A stretch of DNA of 64,000 bases from Rhynchopus sp. YZ270_cl-10 (GCA_964035575.1 OZ037878.1:1302001-1366000), one strand, 5' to 3'. Shown: positions 1-13,250, counted from the stretch's first letter. Translations and numbers: made by a program. Notes: generated by a model from the letters alone, not told the origin.

Positions 1-57
1 ATCCGCACACCTCAGCACCTCTGCCTGCACACCTGGTCACCTTAGCCGCCTTTGGTG

Positions 58-3000
58 ATGGTGCGGCGATGCGTGCCGACACCCCTTCGCACCCTTGTGG
101 TTGCACTTCTCGCAGTGCAATCCCACAGCGTCATCTACTCGCAGTACACTCTTGACGGCCCTACTGCCGAAGACACGTTCGGCCTCACGAGCTCAGGCAA
201 GACTCTCCTTGCAGGAACAGGGGACGACAAGATCTGCGGCAAGTCCTACAAAATGATGAACGGCGACTTCATCAACCTTGGCGCCTCCAACGGTGCACCC
301 ACAGGCCACGTGGACTTCTCCCTCGCACATTACGTGAAGCCCATTAGCTTTGGAGGGCGTGCAGTGCAAACAATAGGCGCCACCTTTCAAGACGGCGGGG
401 TAGTAGGGAATTGGGGTGCGTGGGTCACAGTTTCAGGTTCCGGTACACTGGGGATCAACACGCTTGCCTCTGCGAAGACAAGCAGCACACAGCTGGCGAT
501 CGGGGTGTGGGCCTACGTCGTACTGACGTACAAGGCGTCTGACAACCTGTTTACATTGTACGTCGACTGCTTTCCCGTCATGAAAGCCACGATCGTGATG
601 GACCTCAGGCAGAACGGGCGGTACGGTGGCATGGCAATAGGTGAGTACCACCTGGGCGGGTCGCCCTGGGGGCGTGGGGGTGACTACTTTGTGGACCACG
701 TGAGCTTCGCGAATCACGTAGTCACCGACATGGACGAGCCAAAGCCGTCGTGTCTGCCGCCTTACGTGCTGTGCTCGAATGCGGGTTACTCCTGTCCGGC
801 AACGTATCAGAAGAAGGTTGATGCGGATGACATCTACTGTGGGACTGGCTCTGTGGACTCGTGCACGGCGTTACGCTGCTGCGACGCGCTGTGCTCCTAT
901 CACACCTGCAGCACCAACTATGCGAAAAAGTCTAGTTCTGCAACGATACTCTGCGGCGCCACAGGTGCGGAATGCTCCGATGCGATATGCTGTGACGCAA
1001 CCTGTGCAGCGTTGACGTGTTCCGCAGGTGCTGTCGCAATCGCATCACAGACCACCACAGCCTGTGGGGCCACCCTTGCCGCATGCAACGAACCCGACTG
1101 CTGCCAAGCCACGTGTGGTCTGCACACATGTTCCTCCGGTCGTGTAATGACGGATGACGACATTGTCTGCCCTGCCGCATCGCCGATGGTGTCCGGCTGC
1201 TCCGACACGCTCTGCTGTGACGCAACGTGCGCCCTCTACGACTGCACCATGGATGGTGGGTACGTCGCAAAGTCTGGTACCATTTCCTGCGGGACAAACC
1301 CAACATCCTGCACCAATGCCCTATGCTGCGATCCAACGTGTGTGTCGCACGCATGCTCTGCCAACAATGTGATGAAGAGTACACCAGCCTCGTTAGTCTG
1401 CACTTCAGGGTGCACAGAAACCTTCTGCTGTGACGAGACGTGCCTGGCACAGGACTGTGCGACGTTGTATAGTGGCTACCTCAACATTGTTCCTGCTGCT
1501 GGCATCACATGTGGTGCAATTGGTTCCTGTACGCAGAGTTCTTGTTGCATAGCAACATGTGCAACTCACTCATGCTCGAACCGGTACAGGTCAGGTTACA
1601 CATCGATCCTGTGCCCAGGCAGCGTTTGCACAGAGGACCTCTGCTGCGAGAACTACTGCGACGATGCCATGTTCTCCTGTGATACGGACTACTCCCTCCA
1701 GTCTGGCTATGCCAGTATCCTCTGTGGTGGTGGTTACACCTCCTGCACAAACGCTCTCTGCTGTGACGCAACGTGTGCGACACATGACTGTCTTGCAGAA
1801 GCAGGTTGGAGCACCTCGTCAACAGCAGTGACGACACAGTGTGGGAGCACACCTTCTGACTGTAGTTACGATCTGTGTTGTCTTGCACTGTGTTCAAATG
1901 CACTTGCGACGTGCACGAGTCCTACTTACAAGAAGATCGACATGCCTGAGATGACGCAATGCGGAAGTGGGACCACTGCAGAATGCACCACAGCAGCTTG
2001 CTGCGACGTTACCTGTGCATCGCACACATGTGGAACAAACCGTGCCCCAAAAGGAGCGGGTGATACGATTGCTTGCCTGCCAGGTGGTTGCACGGACACG
2101 ATGTGCTGCAACGTGCTGTGCTCAGAGCCTGCTTTTGTGTGCAGCACAGACATGTTGAAGAAGGTCACCGCAGGATCGATTGAATGTGGAGGTGCTGTGG
2201 GTGACTGCATTGATGACACTTGCTGTGACTTCACGTGTGCTCTCCGAACCTGCAACTCGCCACTTGTGCAGAATGCAGCTCAGCTAGCTTCTCGCTGTGG
2301 TGCAACACTTGCCACTTGTGTGGATGACCTGTGTTGCCAGGAGACATGTGTGTCGCACGCATGCGGCACGAATCTTCTGCAGAAAACAACTGCGCCAGGA
2401 ATCACGTGTCCAGCAGCAGTGCCCATTCTGAACGGGTGCACGGATGACCTTTGCTGTGATGTGACGTGCACGGTGTACGACTGCCCCACATTGGATCCTG
2501 GTCATGTGAACCTTCTCCCTGAAGCTAGCCAGAGGTGTGGTGACACGTCAGCTGATTGTACGAACGCAATCTGCTGTGTGGAGACTTGCGACACACACAC
2601 CTGTGCCAGTGGCCATCAGCTGAAGACGGGTTCTGGTGCAATTGAGTGCTCAACGGGACCGTGTGACGACGTGCTGTGTTGTGATGCATACTGCGACTAT
2701 GACATGTTCTCCTGTGATGCGGACTACTCCAAGAAAGGAACAGCATCCACAATTCAGTGTGGTCTGTCAGCAGCTTCCTGCACAAACGCTCTCTGCTGTG
2801 ACGCAACGTGTGCGACGCATGACTGTCTTGCAGAAGCAGGTTGGAGCACCTCGTCAACAGCACTGACGACACAGTGTGGGAGCACACCTTCTGACTGCAG
2901 TTACGATCTGTGTTGTCTTGCACTGTGTTCAAATGCACTTGCGACGTGCACGAGTCCTACTTACAAGAAGATCGACATGCCTGAGATGACGCAATGCGGA

Positions 3001-6000
3001 AGTGGCACCACTGCAGAATGTACCACAGCAGCTTGCTGCGACGTTACCTGTGCATCGCACACATGTGGAACAAACCGTGCCCCAAAAGGAGCGGGTGATA
3101 CGATTGCCTGCCTGCCAGGTGGTTGCACGGACACGATGTGCTGCAACGTGCTGTGCTCAGAGCCTGCTTTTGTGTGCAGCACAGACATGTTGAAGAAGGT
3201 CACCGCAGGATCCATTGAATGTGGAGGTGCTGTGGGTGACTGCATTGATGACACTTGCTGTGACTTCACGTGTGCTCTCCGAACCTGCAACTCGCCACTT
3301 GTCCAGAATACAGCTCAGCTAGCTTCTCGCTGTGGTGCAACACTTGCCACTTGTGTGGATGACCTGTGTTGCCAAGAGACATGTGTGTCGCATGCGTGTG
3401 GTACGAATCTTCTGCAGAAAACAACTGCGACAGGCATCACGTGTCCAGCAGCAGTGCCCATTCTGAACGGGTGCACGGATGTCCTTTGCTGTGATGTGAC
3501 GTGCACGGTGTACGACTGCCCCACATTGGATCCTGGTCATGTGAACCTTCTCCCTGAAGCTAGCCAGAGGTGTGGTGACACGGCGGCTGATTGTACGAAC
3601 GCAATCTGCTGTGTGGAGACTTGCGACACACACACCTGTGCCAGTGGCCATCAGCTGAAGACGGGTTCTGGTGCAATTGAGTGCTCAACGGGACCGTGTG
3701 ACGACGTGCTGTGTTGTGATGCTTACTGCGACTATGACATGTTCTCCTGTGATGCGGACTACTCCAAGAAAGGAACAGCATCCACGATTCAGTGTGGTCT
3801 GTCAGCAACTTCCTGCACAAACGCTCTCTGCTGTGACGCAACGTGTGCGACGCATGACTGTCTTGCAGAAGCAGGTTGGAGCACCTCGTCAACAGCACTG
3901 ACGACACAGTGTGGGAGCACACCTTCTGACTGCAGTTACGATCTGTGTTGCCTTGCACTGTGTTCAAATGCACTTGCGACGTGCACGAGTCCTACTTACA
4001 AGAAGATCGACATGCCTGAGATGACGCAATGCGGAAGTGGCACCACTGCAGAATGTACCACAGCAGCTTGCTGCGACGTTACCTGTGCATCGCACACATG
4101 TGGAACAAACCGTGCCCCAAAAGGAGCGGGTGATACGATTGCTTGCCTGCCAGGAGGTTGCACGGACACGATGTGCTGCAACGTGCTGTGCTCAGAGCCT
4201 GCTTTTGTGTGCAGCACAGACATGTTGAAGAAGGTCACCGCAGGATCGATTGAATGTGGAGGTGCTGTGGGTGACTGCATTGATGACACTTGCTGTGACT
4301 TCACGTGTGCTCTCCGAACCTGCAACTCGCCACTTGTGCAGAATGCAGCTCAGCTAGCTTCTCGCTGTGGTGCAACACTTGCCACTTGTGTGGATGACCT
4401 GTGTTGTCAGGAGACATGTGTGTCGCATGCGTGTGGTACGAATCTTCTGCAGAAAACAACTGCGCCAGGAATCACGTGTCCAGCAGCGGTGCCCATTCTG
4501 AACGGGTGCACGGATGACCTTTGCTGTGATGTGACGTGCACGGTGTACGACTGCCCCACATTGGATCCCGGTCATGTGAACCTCCTCCCTGAAGCTAGCC
4601 AGAGGTGTGGTGACACGGCGGCTGATTGTACGAACGCAATCTGCTGTGTGGAGACTTGCGACACACACACCTGTGCCAGTGGCCATCAGCTGAAGACGGG
4701 TTCTGCTGCAATTGAGTGTTCAACGGGACCGTGTGACGACGTGCTGTGTTGTGATGCTTACTGCGACAACGCCATCTTCTCCTGTGATGCGGACTACTCC
4801 AAGAAAGGAACAGCATCCACAATTCAGTGTGGTCTGTCAGCAGCTTCCTGCACAAACGCTCTCTGCTGTGACGCAACATGTGCGACGCATGACTGTCTTG
4901 CAGAAGCAGGTTGGAGCACCTCGACAACAGCACTGACGACACAGTGTGGGAGCACACCTTCTGACTGTAGTTACGATCTGTGTTGCCTTGCACTGTGTTC
5001 AAATGCACTTGCGACGTGCACGAGTCCTACTTACAAGAAGATCGACATGCCTGAGATGACGCAATGCGGAAGTGGCACCACTGCAGAATGCACCACAGCA
5101 GCTTGCTGCGACGTTACCTGTGCATCGCACACATGTGGAACAAACCGTGCCCCAAAAGGAGCGGGTGATACGATTGCCTGCCTGCCAGGTGGTTGCACGG
5201 ACACGATGTGCTGCAACGTGCTGTGCTCAGAGCCTGCTTTTGTGTGCAGCACAGACATGTTGAAGAAGGTCACCGCAGGATCGATTGAATGTGGAGGTGC
5301 TGTGGGTGACTGCATTGATGACACTTGCTGTGACTTCACGTGTGCTCTCCGAACCTGCAACTCGCCACTTGTGCAGAATACAGCTCAGCTAGCTTCTCGC
5401 TGTGGTGCAACACTTGCCACTTGTGTGGATGACCTGTGTTGCCAAGAGACATGTGTGTCGCACGCATGTGGCACGAATCTTCTGCAGAAAACAACTGCGA
5501 CAGGCATCACATGTCCAGCAGCGGTGCCCATTCTGAACGGGTGCACGGATGACCTTTGCTGTGATGTGACGTGCACGGTGTACGACTGCCCCACATTGGA
5601 TCCTGGTCATGTGAACCTTCTCCCTGAAGCTAGCCAGAGGTGTGGTGACACGTCAGCTGATTGTACGAACGCAATCTGCTGTGTGGAGACTTGCGACACA
5701 CACACCTGTGCCAGTGGCCATCAGCTGAAGACGGGTTCTGGTGCAATTGAGTGTTCAACGGGACCGTGTGACGACGTGCTGTGTTGTGATGCTTACTGCG
5801 ACAACAGTGCTTTTATTTGCAGTGCTAAACAGATGAAGAATAGTGCTGCAGCTACTATCATGTGTGGCACTCTGTGCACAGATGCTCTGTGCTGTGTGAC
5901 GAGTTGTGATGCGCATACATGTCCCGCAGGACACGCCCACAAGTCTGACTCGGGAGTGACTGAGTGTCCCAATGGTGTATGCGACGATGCGTTGTGTTGC

Positions 6001-9000
6001 GATGCCTATTGTGACTTCACCGGCCACGTGTGTGATGCAGGCTATATGAAGAAGCAGACTGGGTCTATTATCAAGTGTGGCCCCACCAGTGCGTCGTGTT
6101 CGAATGACCTGTGCTGCGATGCCACGTGTGAGGCATTTGACTGTTCGTCGTCACCCGGCTGGGCTCAGGGAACAGCACAGGCCAGCACCGTGTGCAGGGC
6201 GGCGATGTGCACAGCAGAGACGTGTTGCGAGGCGACGTGTGTGCACGCTGGTTTTGAATGCCCGATGGGGATGAATCGCATCGGCAACGCAGCGTCGACT
6301 GTGTGTGGTGCAACACCGCAAGACTGCACGACGGACCTCTGCTGTTGGCCTGACACTGATGCTCCTGCCACACCTGCGCCTGCAACGCTGCCGCCAGACA
6401 CTCCGTCGCCACCGACACCTGCACCTGATACAGTGCCGCCGACTGTGGCTCCCACAGCGGCACCAAGTGTTGCACCGACAGTTGCACCAGGATTGACTGT
6501 GTCGACTGTTGTGCCTGTGCCTGGTGACACAGTGGTCCCTATTTCAACAGCGGCACCTGCTGATACAGTTGCCCCTGTTGAGTCACAGTCACCTTCAGTC
6601 CAGGGGACGACGTCTGTTCCTGCAGGCTCCACGCTCAGCCCTGTGCTGCCACCTGTCACGACAAGCCCGTCCTCCTCCACTGCGCCTGTATCCACCACAA
6701 CACCTGCCGACACCACTGCTGTGCCTACACGGCCAGACACAGCGTCCCCCACGATAGTTTCGACAGAGGTGCCTGTGGCAACGGCTGTTCCGACAGCAGC
6801 AGCGACGTCAGCACCAAGGGTATGTTTTCATGCTTCCCAGCCATACAAACAACGTTCCTTCAACAGGTTCCGCGCACTCTAGTTCCGTCTCCGGGTGCTG
6901 CTACGACGTTCGCGCCTTCTGTTCCGAGGACGTTGTCGCCTGCGGTTGCTACCGACGCACCTGACGTGACGACATCACCTGACGTGACTGTGGTACCAGA
7001 CGTTCCCGATGTACACACGTTCACACCCCCGTTGGTTCCGAGCCCAGGCAGCACAACGGATGCACCTGCTGGGCCTGCGGTGGAGTTGCGCGTGGCGACG
7101 GAGTTCTCTTCTGCACAGATCAGGAAGGGGTCGACACTGGTGATCACCCCCTCTGGCCCTGAGGCGTACACAACTGCTGATGGGAGCATGGTGCTTCGTG
7201 TGATGTGGCCTGGTGGGAGTGTTGTCCTGTCTGAAGGCGCTGATGTGCAGTGCGCTGGTGGGCCCTGCATCACAGTGGTATGCGAACATGTGCTCCCCAC
7301 AGTCACCCCACACCCGTTGGCCTTCTGTGCTCACAAATGACCAAACACCGATGTGAAACACCACCACCACCATGCAGGAGACAGACACGACACCGACATC
7401 GTCGACCACCGGCATTGCGCAGACATCCCTCAACAACGCTGCCTTCATCACAGCAACGGTATGCTCCTCTCTCATGCTCCTTGTCACAACACGACACGAC
7501 ACGACACCACAACACAGGCCACTGCGGACGGGGTCATCACATTGTACTTTGAAGGTGCGGAGTTTGCGTCGTATTCTTCACGGCAGGAGTCGCTCGCAGT
7601 GCACTTGGACACAACGTTTCTTGGGCAACCGATGGGAGACGACTGTGGTGCAGACATCCCCACCACTGCGTCGGCTGCGTTGTCCACCTCTGTTATGCAG
7701 TGTGGCTGTGGTGTGTGCAGGTCGAGGCTGAGTTTGGCGCCAGAGAACCCAAACTTTCGTGGGACAAGCGGACAACAGGCACAGGCAGAGACAATGGAGA
7801 CCACGATGGTCACGACGTCCACCGTCGGCATGTTAGTCGGCCTTGGCATCCGGCCCAACACTGCAGGAGCAATGGCACGGTTGTCGATCATCTCGCGCAT
7901 CTGCCCCGAGACTGGCAGCATTGTGCTCGACCGAACAATCAATCCACTGGGTCTCCGTCTTGGCGACCACGAAGACATGGAGGAAGTGAACGGAGCCTTG
8001 GTGGGCAGTGTCATGATCCAGACCACCCTGCTCCTCGTCAGTCTCGCTATTGCTTCGGTTATGTACCGTGTCATCAACAAGAAACGTATGCAGCACCGTG
8101 CCTTCACCACAGTTCTTCCCGACGAGTTTGAAGACCGCAAATCGAAGGACTTTTTGTTGAAGTCCAAGGCAGCACGGCAGGAGGACCGAGAGGACATGTT
8201 GGGTGATGGAAAGGAGGTTCGTGTTGTGCATCAAGGGTTGAAGCGCAAGGAAGTGAACTACATCATGGCACGCGGACGTTTTGGGTGGATCCTGATCCCT
8301 GCAACGTTCCTCTTCGGGGGCACTGCGATGTGTGCAGTCTCTGCACTCATATATTCAACACCGTTCTTTAAGTTCGTTGCTGTGTGCGACATTCTTATCT
8401 TCATTTTGGGTATTGTCGCCTACGCTACACACATTGCATACACAACAAAGAAGTACGCTGAAGTTGAACCTATCGATGTGCCCAACCGCAACATCGTCTT
8501 CAAGGTCTTGTGGGGCACCTCGGAGTGGGTCACGCTGCCTGGGCATGGGAAGGGAGCGTGGGTGGAGCTGAACCACCTTCTGTATGATGGCTACCGCCAC
8601 TATGCACGGTTCTTTTTGACGTATGAGTTGATCGTGAGCTTTGCGTTGGGTGCAATAGGAGCGTGGCGGCCCAGCTCGATGGAGCAGTGCTGGACGAAGA
8701 GTGCGCTGACGCTTGGTGTCCTGGGGGTCTTCCTGTTGACGTTGCTGTGCCTGCGGCCGTACCTTGCTCTGTACGAGAACGTGATGGAGGCCAGTATCGC
8801 AGCTGTTGAAGTGGTGCTGGCAGCACTGCTCATGCTTGCGATGGGGGAAGATCAACCCGAAGCTTCGTGGTACGCCAAGATGGCCACGGAGCTTGGCCTT
8901 GTCGCAATGTACATGATTGTCCTGAAAGCCTCGCTCGATATGATCATCTTCACGGTCGACGAGTACGGCATCTGGAAGGAGTTGAACGCACGCAGCAAGA

Positions 9001-9806
9001 AGAAGACGTCCTTCCTCCGCCACTTCCTCTTCTGCGGGAACAACATTGCAGACGACAGACTCGAGGACTACGTGGTCGACTACGAGGTGGAGGACGTCGC
9101 GTCCAAGGACGACAGACTCAGCGGCTTCGACGAATGCATCACAGACGACTACCCCTCCAGCGGGGACGAATACACGAACATTGCGAACTACAACCTCAGC
9201 ACCTCTTCCATGGTACAAACACAGGGCAAGAAGCGTACCCGCGCCTTCTCCACCACTGTTGGGGAGGAGCTGGTGCAGACACCACTGTGCGACACACAGC
9301 GCGACTCAGTGAGACTCGGCAAGTCTGCGTCGGCGAACACCGTTTCCCCACCTGAGCCGCCGTCGCGAGGTTCTGCGTACATCCCCCCTCTGCAGCTGGG
9401 CGAGACGAACACTCGCACACGAGGACGTGGTGCGTCGTCGCCACGTCTTGAGAACAACCTTGCGCGGTACAAAGTGTCGACCTTTGGGAGGGGACGTGCT
9501 CCGGTGTTTCTACATGAGGCGTGCGACGGGCGCGACTCGGTCAGTGTCCTTGGTGACTCGACGTCTTCGGTCTCCAAGGCTGCCTCCCCACCAGGTGGGG
9601 AGGCGTCGCCCCCACTAGGTGCCGACACAGGATACACACCACGGCGCATGCGCAGGGCAAGTGTCTCCTCCTTTGGTGGTGGGTCCAATGCAGGCAGCGT
9701 CCTCCTCCCGCCCGTCCGCACCAAGGCACAGGAAGGCGCACCCCGCCCCCCCTCGCGTGGTGGCCCCGGGCGGGGCGTTCTCGACGTTAGTGTGGTCGAG
9801 GTGTAG
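58..9806 (+). CDS. Giant Cys-rich multi-pass surface protein, 4 exons
   Basis: Exons 58-6819, 6867-7277, 7378-7458 and 7518-9806 join in phase 0 to give about 3180 residues. The first ATG at 58 starts a signal peptide (hydrophobic LVVALLAV). Residues about 31-222 look like a LamG/concanavalin-A-type fold. About 48 six-cysteine modules follow (about 235-2095), each ending in CC and reading C-x3-6-C...C...C...CC. Then come a Thr/Pro-rich stalk, a short beta-rich segment in exon 2, about seven hydrophobic helices (roughly 2580-2900) and a Ser/Pro-rich cytosolic tail of about 280 residues. The layout suggests a cell-surface adhesion or sensing receptor anchored by the C-terminal helices. The function is inferred from architecture only; I do not recognise the family. 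Introns begin GTATGT, GTATGC and GTATGC. The stop is TAG. Confidence 0.85.
1650..5790 (+). repeat. Four tandem 1035-bp repeats inside the Cys-rich gene
   Basis: The same 345-residue block of nine Cys modules recurs with an exact 1035-bp period (for example the segment beginning TCCTACTTACAAGAAGATCG at 1919, 2954, 3989 and 5024). Copies differ at few positions, so duplication or homogenisation is recent. Because the period is a multiple of three, copy number can change without breaking the frame. Flanking modules (before 1650 and after 5800) are clearly more diverged. Confidence 0.95.
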
Positions 9807-10100
9807 AGTACGTTTCCCCTCACTTTTTGCGTGACGGCACATTCATCTTTTCTTCATTCAGATGGGTGTGTGTGTTCTACCTTTCAAAAGGAGTTGTTTA
9901 TTTTTGTATTTTTGGGCGATTTGGGATTCTTTGAAATGATGTCGTACGGTGACATCTTTCAAGTTTTCTTTTGTAATGTCGATGCAATCTTCCGATGTTT
10001 GCGCCGCTTTCTGTAAAGACCGCGTTTTCACGTTATCAAAAAGAAACCTTTCACTTGTTGTTGTTTTTTTTCTTCTAGTGTCTGCATCCACCGATGAACG

Positions 10101-10125
10101 GTGAGACGTTTGCACTTTCAACTTC
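10101..10125 (+). repeat. Short noncoding motif D (copy 1)
   Basis: GTGAGACGTTTGCACTTTCA recurs in diverged form at 24475-24496 and 43785-43807, each time in spacer DNA followed by a T-rich stretch. Role unknown. Confidence 0.5.
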
Positions 10126-10556
10126 TCTTTTTTTTTTGTTATTTGGTGTGCAGTGGACATTGTGTGTGGAGGACTACCGATTTTTAAAGGCAAGTCTCCG
10201 TGAGACCCGCCTTCCTTTGCGAGTGTCTGTTTTCCCCTCCCGGGCCTCCACACCCTTGTCAGGTAATTATGCGAGGCTTATACTAACCATTTTTACCACA
10301 TTTTTTTTTTTTTTCAGTCTTGATGTGTTCCGTACGGCACGGGGGGAGGGGTTAGGTTCTAGTAGTTCTGTTCTGAGTTTCCGTTGTGGCGCCGTGCGTG
10401 CACGCAACCTCCCTCCCTTTAAGATAAGTCCCTCCCCCTCTGCCCCATGCAACCCTTATTTGGCTAAGGGTTCCCTTCTCCGTCTCGCCTGACGACCACT
10501 TCTCAGTCCGTTTCATGTAATGCAGTTTTGTGTCATCTTGTCAACGTCTATTTTGA

Positions 10557-10589
10557 GATGGCCAAGCACAGTCTTAGGTTCATCTCAAC
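10557..10589 (+). repeat. Hairpin module, A type (diverged)
   Basis: CCAAG and CTTAGG can pair with one bulged base around CACAGT, followed by GGTTCATCT. It is a weaker member of the dispersed module family whose best copies are at 13251 and 38379. Confidence 0.5.
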
Positions 10590-10970
10590 AAAGAATCCAC
10601 TCATTTTCCCTCTTTCCCCCTTTGCGAATACAGACTTCCATGTGTGGAAGCAGAATAAAGAAAACGATAGTAACACCCTTTGCGGTAGGTGCGGTCGGTG
10701 TATCTCATTGCATCGCCCCCTACACCACCCCCCCTTAAAGGGAGTGAGCTCTTTGTGAGCTACTGACACCAACACGGCGCGTCTGTGATGCCGAGACAGC
10801 AGCAACAACAAAATGCTTCTGTGAGAGGCAACACAACTTTTAGCGCAATGTCGTGCCATCCCACCTTCGGACACGTTACCGATACAGGCCACCCGTGCAA
10901 AATAATAATGATACACACCTGTGTATTATTTGCTGTATCTTGTGTCATTATTCTTCTTTTTTTTTTTTTT

Positions 10971-11030
10971 GTGCTTTTATCCGGATGGCTGGCATCGTAC
11001 GTGGGTCAGTCGGAGGTGCCTGCATTAATA
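10971..11030 (+). repeat. Noncoding motif C (copy 1)
   Basis: A block of about 56 bp between T-tracts, containing GATGGCTGGCATC, GGGTCAGT and GGAGGTGCCTGCAT. It recurs at 44015-44070, 33 kb away, with a few substitutions. GGCATC and GGTGCC can form a six-pair stem. Role unknown. Confidence 0.6.
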
Positions 11031-11272
11031 ACTTCACTTTTTTTTAGATGTAAACCACGAAATGGATGTAGGACATGGTCGCCACCTGGTGCACCGGTCA
11101 TGCACCAAGGTACACTGTCACGAGAGGACGATATGCGTTTTGCACCACATTCCACCCACCATTATACACGGGGTTGCATTCAACTTTGATCATCTTTCTC
11201 TAAGGGCATCGAAAGTACTGTCTGGCCGTGAACATACTGCGAGGCTTAGGCTCATCGTGTGCACTGTTCTTT

Positions 11273-11304
11273 GATGTCTGTGCACGAGAGGCACTTTCAT
11301 CAAG
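11273..11304 (+). repeat. Hairpin module, B type
   Basis: TGTGC, loop ACGAGAG, GCACT, then TTCATCAAG and a T-rich tract. Four stem pairs remain. A partial A-type remnant (GCGAGGCTTAGGCTCATC) lies just upstream at 11239. Confidence 0.6.
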
Positions 11305-11947
11305 TTTTCTTTTCTTCCGTTCTATTATGTTATGGCCTCTTTCTCCCTCCCCATCCATTCCCATGCTGCACAATGTGCACCCCAGCTTGTGTCCACCTCT
11401 TCTGGTGAAACCAGTGAAAAAGCCTCAGTCTGCTGGCCGGCATGTACTCAACCCTACAGAGTCAATTAAAGACAATACTGGCGGCATTCTTACACTGTTC
11501 AACACTTTCCACCTGATTTTTGCCTGAAATTTGGTGGAGTTTAGTGGGACCACTTTAGCACCACCAAAACGCTACCAAAATTTTAGCGCAATGAACACAA
11601 AAAAGAAGAACGAAGCAAAATTGTCTAGTGAAGCATCCTATGCTAACGCTAACAACGCCCAATTTATTTTGAAAAAAATTCAAAAAAGAAAAGAAAAGAA
11701 AAGGCTCCGGCCGCAACAACCATGTAGGTTTTATTTTTTATTTTATAGTGGGTTTGTTCGACGCAGTGGAAACAGCGTTGCCAACCTGCGCTGCTCTTGG
11801 AGAGCGTGGTCTCAATTGAATAAAAGCGTTTTTAAGTTAACGCTCATGATGCCTTTTGCTTCCTCGCTGTGTGTAGTTTAGTAGGTGTGGGCACAACACG
11901 GTTGATTTGTGCCTGCACCCTGAGGTGCGGTGTCTGCATTTTTCAAG

Positions 11948-11979
11948 GTGACTAAACACGCGAGAGAGATGGGTTCATG
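11948..11979 (+). repeat. Hairpin module, A type (decayed)
   Basis: Begins GTGACTAAACACGCGAGAG and keeps GGGTTCATG, but the stem is broken. Recognised by its similarity to the intact A-type copies. Confidence 0.45.
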
Positions 11980-12234
11980 TTTTCCACTTCATACACTTTC
12001 TTTAACGCTTATTCTGTCGACGCAATTCGTCTGCGTGTGTTCCGTAAGCATGCATGCAAACAGAGTGCGCAAGTCTTCTGTTCTTCTGTTCCCTCCGATT
12101 CTAAAAAATACAGTTTTCAGGGAGATGAGTCGAATGCAGCGTGCTTCAATTGCTTTATTGTGATTGGTAAAAAAAAATAATTTGTTGAGTGTGAGCTGCA
12201 TGGCAGCGACGAAACAACAATATTATCAAAAAGG

Positions 12235-13021
12235 CAGGGTTTTTTCTAGGGGGGGACGGGGGGGGGACGGCGTCCCCCCCCAGATTTTGGGGGGAAACGC
12301 GTCCCCCCCCGGGGGGGGACGCATTTTGACTTGGGAAAAAAAGGATATGGGGGTGGTTGGGGTCACCCGCACAGACCCCCATTTGGGACACCACGTACGT
12401 AACCCGCACCAGAAAAAAAAGGGGAGGCAGGGAGTCGAGCGCGCGCGAAGCGCGTCTTCCCCCTTCCTGGCATCATTGTGAAGAGAAACAGCGAGGTGAA
12501 GTTTCAGACCGTGCCCCCAATTCACTCAATCTTTGCACCATTTGACGGACCGAACAAACAGTGGGACTAAGGGATCGGCAAAAATAAAAAGTAGCGTACC
12601 GTGCGCCTGCGGCGCAACTCAAAACTTATGAGCGGAATCCCACAGCCCTCTACCATTACAAATGTTCAATTTTAGGTCACAATTTTTTGAAATGTTGCGT
12701 ACCGTGGCTTCGCCAGAAAGTTCTGATATCATGACCGCCGTTTCTTGTACTGAGGGAAGGTTCTGTGGAACATGAGAAAAAGGGTTGGTTTGGTTCTTGG
12801 TGTACGTTACCATCCCACGTTATGACGTGAAATGAACGGGCTTTTTTGCGCGGAGCGCGAAAATTTTTGACCCCTTTTTGGACATGTCTTCACGGTTTTG
12901 GAAAAATTTTCCATGAAGATAAGCGGAAATCCTGCTTGCACCTGCAAAAAAAATTTTTTTTGGGTGGTTTTTTTGCGTCCCCCCCCCAGATCTGAAAAAA
13001 AAAATCCTAGAAAAAACCCTG
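12235..13021. mobile_element. Candidate non-autonomous DNA element with terminal inverted repeats
   Basis: The 16 bases CAGGGTTTTTTCTAGG at 12235-12250 are perfectly inverted at 13006-13021. Both ends are flanked directly by AAAAGG, a possible 6-bp target-site duplication. Inside each end lie long G/C runs with related AGAT-TTGGGG and ACGC blocks. No transposase-like frame is visible in the 787 bp, so if mobile it would be a MITE-like passenger. The superfamily is not clear: CAGGG ends recall hAT, but the duplication length does not fit. Confidence 0.5.
12299..12322. repeat. Perfect 24-bp palindrome (C8/G8 core)
   Basis: GCGT followed by eight C, then eight G and ACGC, reads identically on both strands. 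It lies in the left part of the candidate inverted-repeat element. Confidence 0.9.
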
Positions 13022-13250
13022 AAAAGGGTAAAAAAAAAAAGAACGTTTTTTGCATGCTTCAAAACACTCCACTGTATATTTTCTAAAATTGATATAATTG
13101 GCAATTTTGCACCGCAGCAGGGCATATGTTTCGTGCTGTCGGTGTTGTTTTGTCGTTTGTAACGGAGGTGAGGGGGGGTATTTTTTTGGTGAGTGGACCG
13201 CGTTCGCAAAAAGAACGCGCACGCTCGCACACTCCCCCTTTTTTTTAAAG

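Noticed and set aside
1926-5360. Repeated 109-codon antisense frames in the Cys-rich gene
   Set aside because: They mirror the 1035-bp coding repeat and have the skewed composition of a shadow frame.
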